A stretch of 9,267 nucleotides of DNA, taken from the NCBI GenBank assembly GCA_013329295.1, contig DUKP01000068.1, forward strand, positions 1-9,267, written 5' to 3'. Source of the DNA: Candidatus Poseidoniaceae archaeon (GTDB lineage Archaea > Thermoplasmatota > Poseidoniia > Poseidoniales > Poseidoniaceae). Each line of letters opens with the position of its first letter. Within the stretch, counting starts at the first letter, position 1. A model generated the notes under the pieces. The model searched no databases. It was not told the DNA's origin and saw only the letters and a program-made list of their open reading frames with translations. The translations under genes and the position numbers were made by a program. Below, piece by piece: positions 5,551 through 9,267 of the stretch.

Positions 5551-6669
5551 ATGGAAGATAAGCGAGACTATTACGAAGTTCTCGGTGTTGATAAATCAGC
5601 TGACGACAAAGAGCTGAAAAATGCCTTCCGCAGTTTGGCTAGAAAGTATCATCCCGATCGTAGTACCGAAGATGACGCAGAAGATAAGTTCAAGGAGATA
5701 CAAGAGGCTTATGCTGTTCTATCGGATCCAGAAAAACGGCAAATGTATGATCGCTTTGGTCATAATCAGCCAGGTGGTTCGCCATTTGGTGGCTTTGGTG
5801 GCGGCTCGTTTAATATCAACTTAGAAGATATACTGGGTGGTGATTTTTTCTCAAGTTTCTTCGGTGGCAGTTCAAGAAGGTCGAGAAATCGAGGTAATGA
5901 TATAATTGTTCGATATAGTATTAATTTGGAATCGGTATTTCAAGGAACAAGTGAAGAATTAGAGATTGAATTGCCAAATTCATGCGAGGATTGTGATGGC
6001 ACTGGTGCTGAAAATGGTGATATCATTTCATGCAGTAATTGCGGTGGCCAAGGCAGGATTCGAGCAAGGCAACAAGTTGGACCATTTGTTCAAGATGTAA
6101 TTCGAGATTGTCCAACTTGTTCTGGTATTGGTCAAATTATCAAAACTAAATGTAAATCATGCAAAGGTAGTGGCCAGCAACCTAAGGAAACAAAACTTAG
6201 ATTCAATATTCCTAAAGGTGCTGAAGATGGTACTAGGTTGAGAATGCGAGGTAAGGGAGAGCCCGCACATAGAGGCCGAGGTGAAAACGGTGATTTATTC
6301 ATTGAATTAGAGGTTGAGGAACATGATTGGTTTGAAAGGTCTGGTGCAGATTTAATTATGTCATTGCCTCTAACATATACGGATTTAGCTCTAGGAACTA
6401 CCATAAAGTTGCCTCACATCGATGGAGGTGAATTAAAAATTACAGTTCCAAAAATGACTAATTCTGGTGAAACAATAGAGATTAGAGGCAAAGGCCTTCC
6501 ACGACTTAGAGGATCTAGTCGGGGTGATGTAGTGGTGTTAGTCAAATTACAAATGCCACGTAAATTAAGCAAAGAAGAACGGAAGTATCTTGAATCAACA
6601 AGAGAAGATTATACCGATGATGAATTGCAAGAAAGGATCAAGGACGACGCATCCAAGCGTCGCAAATAA
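5551..6669 (+). CDS. dnaJ: Chaperone protein DnaJ (Hsp40, type I)
   Basis: This encodes 372 residues and is a complete type I J-protein. The J domain opens with RDYYEVLGV and carries the invariant HPD at 34-36, which stimulates DnaK ATP hydrolysis. A Gly/Phe-rich region follows (about 69-110). The zinc-binding domain has all four CxxCxGxG-type repeats: CEDCDGTG (Cys145/148), CSNCGGQG (161/164), CPTCSGIG (187/190) and CKSCKGSG (201/204). The C-terminal substrate-binding beta domains end in a charged tail of Lys, Arg, Glu and Asp. Length and motifs are normal, and the protein is cytosolic. In archaea the DnaK-DnaJ-GrpE system is generally thought to have come from bacteria. Neither dnaK nor grpE is in this window, so the gene is at least locally separated from its partners. 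The 55 bp before it may hold its own promoter, but I see no strong TATA box. The stop codon directly abuts the stop of the convergent gene. Confidence 0.97.
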   Translation: MEDKRDYYEVLGVDKSADDKELKNAFRSLARKYHPDRSTEDDAEDKFKEIQEAYAVLSDPEKRQMYDRFGHNQPGGSPFGGFGGGSFNINLEDILGGDFFSSFFGGSSRRSRNRGNDIIVRYSINLESVFQGTSEELEIELPNSCEDCDGTGAENGDIISCSNCGGQGRIRARQQVGPFVQDVIRDCPTCSGIGQIIKTKCKSCKGSGQQPKETKLRFNIPKGAEDGTRLRMRGKGEPAHRGRGENGDLFIELEVEEHDWFERSGADLIMSLPLTYTDLALGTTIKLPHIDGGELKITVPKMTNSGETIEIRGKGLPRLRGSSRGDVVVLVKLQMPRKLSKEERKYLESTREDYTDDELQERIKDDASKRRK

Positions 6670-8862
6670 TTACTCTTCTTCGTCTCTGTACAGTGTTTTT
6701 GATGCCCTACAAGCAAATGGTTCACCATTCATTCGGCCATTTAGTTCAACATCCACAGATTTTGCAGAACCAGATAACTCAACAGAAATAAATGTCTTGT
6801 TGCCCTTATTCATTGTGTCTAAAAATATCTCATAACCACTATGCAAGAATCTTGGAGTTACTGACTCAATACTCCAAGCCTCTCCTTCAGGAGAATCAAG
6901 CCGTAATGCAGCAATTTCCCAATTTCCATCTATGATGTATACGCCAATAATTAGTGGCCAAGAATCTTGTGATTTTGCAATTCTTTCATCCAACTTCCAG
7001 CAGGCAATTGCAACATTGTCAGTCCGATAAGAGATGTCAGTATCACCCCATGTTTGGCATGCATCATCCCAATCAAGAGTGGTAACTGCTTCTAGTGATT
7101 TGGCAAGTTCCTTTCTATTTTGTTTAGGACTTATACCCTCATCTAATCTTGATTTTAACCATTCTAACCTTTGCTTCTTACTGAGCAAATTCCTTGCATA
7201 ACTCTTCTTCCTAATCTGTATCATGCTAATATATACTGCAGGAATTAAGAATAGTAGGCCTAGAAACCATCTAGCAACACCACCCCATTTTTTGGCATTT
7301 TCATCGGGTGGAAACCATGGTTCTTCACCTTCATCAACTAATTCATATGTAGTAATGATTGTATATTTTGAAGGTTCATGATAATCACCCCAAACGGAAT
7401 TGACAGAATCATTTAGTAATGAAATTCTAAAGAAGTGCGTTCCTCTTGAAAATTCCATTGCTACACTTAACTTGTTCAATGATACAGTCTTCACTTTAGA
7501 TTCTACTTCAGACCAATCATCTTGATTTTTCTCGATTAATTCGATCTCGAAGTCATTGATATCGCCATCAATTTCTATCTTGATAAAGTGTATGGAATCT
7601 TCCCATGCATCTATTTCTATTCGATAAACATCTGAAGAATCACCAATTGATTTAGTAAATTCTCCAGTAAGAGTTTGATCATTTACATCCAATAATGGCC
7701 AAGACGAATTATTCGTAGAAATCAATATTGGAGGTAGAGATGGAGCCTCAAATCCGCTATTAATATCATCATAACTTTCATGTTCTAATTGAATGTAAAA
7801 AACATCAGCTGAAAGGGTTAATCTAACTGCATTACTCATCGGTAAAGGGAAAATTCTGTGTTGTGTATCGTGAGAAAAGTTTCCTGCTCCTGAATATAAC
7901 CATTCAGTGTTGACCAGTGAGTAGAAAGTATACTCGACATCATTAATGACTGGAGTTAAGACAGGCGCAGTAGTGTCATTTAGGTCAAAAATTATAGTTT
8001 TGGTATTATGGCCAAAAATCTCTGTTGTTTCTGACAAATCCAACATTGTAGGGTTGTCTTCAGAATGAATAATTATTCCAAGAGACCAAACTGTATTGAT
8101 TGTAGCAGATGACACTTTGACAATAACTCTACCATCTCCTTCAATGTTTGAGAATAATACATTTGGAGTATCAAAGTAATTCATAACTGTGTTTGAAGAT
8201 GCAACATTACCCATCTCGACTTCTGTAGTTACATTTTGAAAAAAAGCCTCAAAGGTTACATCAGAACTTGAATGTTCAAGATAAAATTCAACAGTGTCCC
8301 CTAATGTGACTTCAAAACCAATAAATTCTGCTTGTTGATTGTCAATAACTCCAGAGATTATCTTATTTTCATCATTATTTAATTCAGTTCTCGAACTAGA
8401 TAGTATCGGAGAATTCACATCAATACAATGATTTGTTTCAAGACATTGAAAAGCATTGTATAACTCAAATGATTCACTTGGAGCAGGTCTTATTTGTGGA
8501 TAGTTATCATTAATATCTACAGATGCTGAGATTTCGAAAACTTCTTGCTCAGAATTTTCGATTGTTAATTTAAGTTGTCCATTTTCAGTAGCTTGACCAA
8601 AATAACTAGTGTGGTTGGAATCTAATTCGACATCATTGAGCGATAATGTCGAGGTACATGTCATACAATTAGTTTGAATGCTATACCAATTTCCTAAAAC
8701 AATATCCCAAGTATAATCGTTTTCCAAAGATAATTGAATCTCTAATTTTTCGTCTAAATGACCATTATTCGTACTATTTGAAACAAGTGATTCAAATGTT
8801 AAACAAGTTAATGAAAGAAGTAGGCAAATGATTAGAATTAACGGTCTAACCACTCCCTGCAT
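6670..8862 (-). CDS. Large secreted single-pass membrane protein with beta-sandwich ectodomain and unknown cytoplasmic domain
   Basis: This encodes 730 residues. An N-terminal signal sequence (hydrophobic core about 7-22) leads to an ectodomain of about 500 residues rich in beta-strand-like patterns. Stretches such as VTLGDTVEFYLEHS (185-198) and DVYRIEIDAWEDSIHFIKIE (411-430) resemble pre-peptidase C-terminal (PPC-like) beta-sandwich domains; this is a pattern judgement only. Two cysteine pairs (66/69 and 140/146) and about eight N-x-S/T sequons fit an extracellular location. A Pro-rich juxtamembrane stretch (EEPWFPPDENA) precedes one transmembrane helix (about 527-549), then RKK as a stop-transfer signal. 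The remaining 180 residues are cytoplasmic: a basic helical part, then a Trp-rich part beginning near LDWDDACQTW (596-605) that I cannot assign. No catalytic motif is seen. There is no Shine-Dalgarno before ATG 8862; Val4 (GTG) is a less likely start. A receptor or surface adaptor role is speculative. Confidence 0.82.
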   Translation of the reverse strand: MQGVVRPLILIICLLLSLTCLTFESLVSNSTNNGHLDEKLEIQLSLENDYTWDIVLGNWYSIQTNCMTCTSTLSLNDVELDSNHTSYFGQATENGQLKLTIENSEQEVFEISASVDINDNYPQIRPAPSESFELYNAFQCLETNHCIDVNSPILSSSRTELNNDENKIISGVIDNQQAEFIGFEVTLGDTVEFYLEHSSSDVTFEAFFQNVTTEVEMGNVASSNTVMNYFDTPNVLFSNIEGDGRVIVKVSSATINTVWSLGIIIHSEDNPTMLDLSETTEIFGHNTKTIIFDLNDTTAPVLTPVINDVEYTFYSLVNTEWLYSGAGNFSHDTQHRIFPLPMSNAVRLTLSADVFYIQLEHESYDDINSGFEAPSLPPILISTNNSSWPLLDVNDQTLTGEFTKSIGDSSDVYRIEIDAWEDSIHFIKIEIDGDINDFEIELIEKNQDDWSEVESKVKTVSLNKLSVAMEFSRGTHFFRISLLNDSVNSVWGDYHEPSKYTIITTYELVDEGEEPWFPPDENAKKWGGVARWFLGLLFLIPAVYISMIQIRKKSYARNLLSKKQRLEWLKSRLDEGISPKQNRKELAKSLEAVTTLDWDDACQTWGDTDISYRTDNVAIACWKLDERIAKSQDSWPLIIGVYIIDGNWEIAALRLDSPEGEAWSIESVTPRFLHSGYEIFLDTMNKGNKTFISVELSGSAKSVDVELNGRMNGEPFACRASKTLYRDEEE

Positions 8863-8909
8863 GTTACGGCGTCGGGTTTGTCATGTTTGAAGTTAGGGTT
8901 TAGAAGGAA

Positions 8910-8927
8910 TTATTCTTGTACGAATAA
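8910..8927. promoter_or_regulatory. Inverted repeat in the divergent promoter region
   Basis: TTATTC and GAATAA form perfect 6-bp arms around a 6-bp spacer, TTGTAC. The repeat sits between the start of the large minus-strand membrane protein (8862) and the plus-strand gene at 8942. The left arm lies about 27-32 bp before ATG 8942, the expected TATA position for a leaderless transcript. It may therefore be a TATA element, an operator, or both. Confidence 0.35.
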
Positions 8928-8941
8928 CATTAGCATCATCT

Positions 8942-9267
8942 ATGGCGAATGAATTGGGCAGGAAGGTTATTCATCGCTATTTATATGCCAGAAGTTGGGC
9001 ATTAGGGGATAGGAAATCTCCCTTGGCATCAACTCCTTGCATGATTAAATTAAACGGTGATTGTGATTTGAGCGAACAATTAGCACCATTTAGTGCAATT
9101 ACTGATAATGAAATACCGCAAACCTTGACAATCAATGCCAATTTACCTCTTTCCCCACCTAACTTCGACAATAATTCACCAGTTTTCTCTACTAAAATCG
9201 GGCATGTACTGCCTCCTTCATTGGACGAAGCAGATGCTGGAGAATCTGCAGGCCAAGGTGGATTGTT
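8942..9267 (+). CDS. Unrecognised protein, 5' part (runs off the right edge)
   Basis: The frame is open from ATG 8942 to the end of the window, giving 108 complete codons. An in-frame TAG at 8894 lies upstream with no ATG, GTG or TTG between, so ATG 8942 is the only reasonable start. The N-terminus is basic (NELGRKVIHRYLYARSWALG) with no signal peptide. The middle is polar and Asn/Pro rich, with two cysteines close together (TPCMIKLNGDCD), and the visible end turns acidic and Gly rich (DEADAGESAGQGG), as in a flexible linker. I do not recognise a family. No Shine-Dalgarno precedes the ATG, which fits a leaderless transcript from the AT-rich element near 8910. A frame of this length, adjoining a real divergent promoter gap, argues for a genuine gene, but it could be spurious. 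Confidence 0.6.
   Translation, partial: MANELGRKVIHRYLYARSWALGDRKSPLASTPCMIKLNGDCDLSEQLAPFSAITDNEIPQTLTINANLPLSPPNFDNNSPVFSTKIGHVLPPSLDEADAGESAGQGGL

Noticed and set aside
6590..6835. Plus-strand open frame of 81 codons spanning the dnaJ end
   Set aside because: It is out of frame with dnaJ, then antisense to the large membrane protein; the Ser-rich peptide is a by-product of the opposite strand.
8977..9171. Minus-strand open frame of 64 codons at the right edge
   Set aside because: It competes with a longer plus-strand frame that has a defined start next to a divergent promoter region. The minus frame has no start context.

Overview
The window looks like a piece of an archaeal chromosome, most likely a planktonic euryarchaeon of the Marine Group II (Poseidoniales) type. 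Three things point this way. There is a gene of the archaea-specific UPF0201 family. The base composition is AT-rich (GC roughly mid-to-upper 30s % by eye). Secreted and lipoprotein genes are mixed with short, often apparently leaderless transcription units that have TATA-like boxes 25-40 bp before the start codon. The lineage is inference; the archaeal assignment is firmer. I see no rRNA, tRNA, CRISPR array, insertion sequence, phage gene or attachment site.

Layout, left to right. (1) Bases 1-140 are the 3' end of a gene for a secreted, probably calcium-binding, surface protein. (2) 159-602 encodes a helical protein of unknown function (TTG start, strong Shine-Dalgarno). It is coupled to (3) 610-1428, a lipoprotein with a metzincin-like zinc protease domain. 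(4) 1425-1754, minus strand, is a small two-helix membrane protein whose 3' end overlaps the protease gene by 4 bp. (5) 1845-2870 is one reading frame joining a pyroglutamyl-peptidase I domain to a MutT-like Nudix hydrolase. (6) 2857-3372, minus, is the UPF0201 gene, overlapping the previous 3' end by 14 bp. (7) 3461-4516 is a membrane-anchored family 2 glycosyltransferase, followed 19 bp later by (8) 4536-5495, a two-helix membrane protein with a long disordered linker and a C-terminal zinc ribbon. (9) 5551-6669 is a complete DnaJ. (10) 6670-8862, minus, is a large secreted single-pass protein with an intracellular C-terminal domain. (11) 8942-9267 is the 5' part of an unrecognised gene that runs off the window.

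The genes do not form one pathway. The strand alternates repeatedly. The three convergent pairs abut or overlap, and the three divergent pairs share short (79-90 bp) promoter regions. The general theme is cell envelope and protein quality control: surface protein, lipoprotein protease, peptidase, glycosyltransferase, membrane sensors and chaperone.

I did not find a defence island or other clearly new multi-gene system. The points most worth following are the peptidase-Nudix fusion, the altered third zinc ligand in the protease, the glycosyltransferase lacking the expected acidic residue in its DxD-like motif, and two lineage-specific membrane proteins with unexplained cytoplasmic parts.
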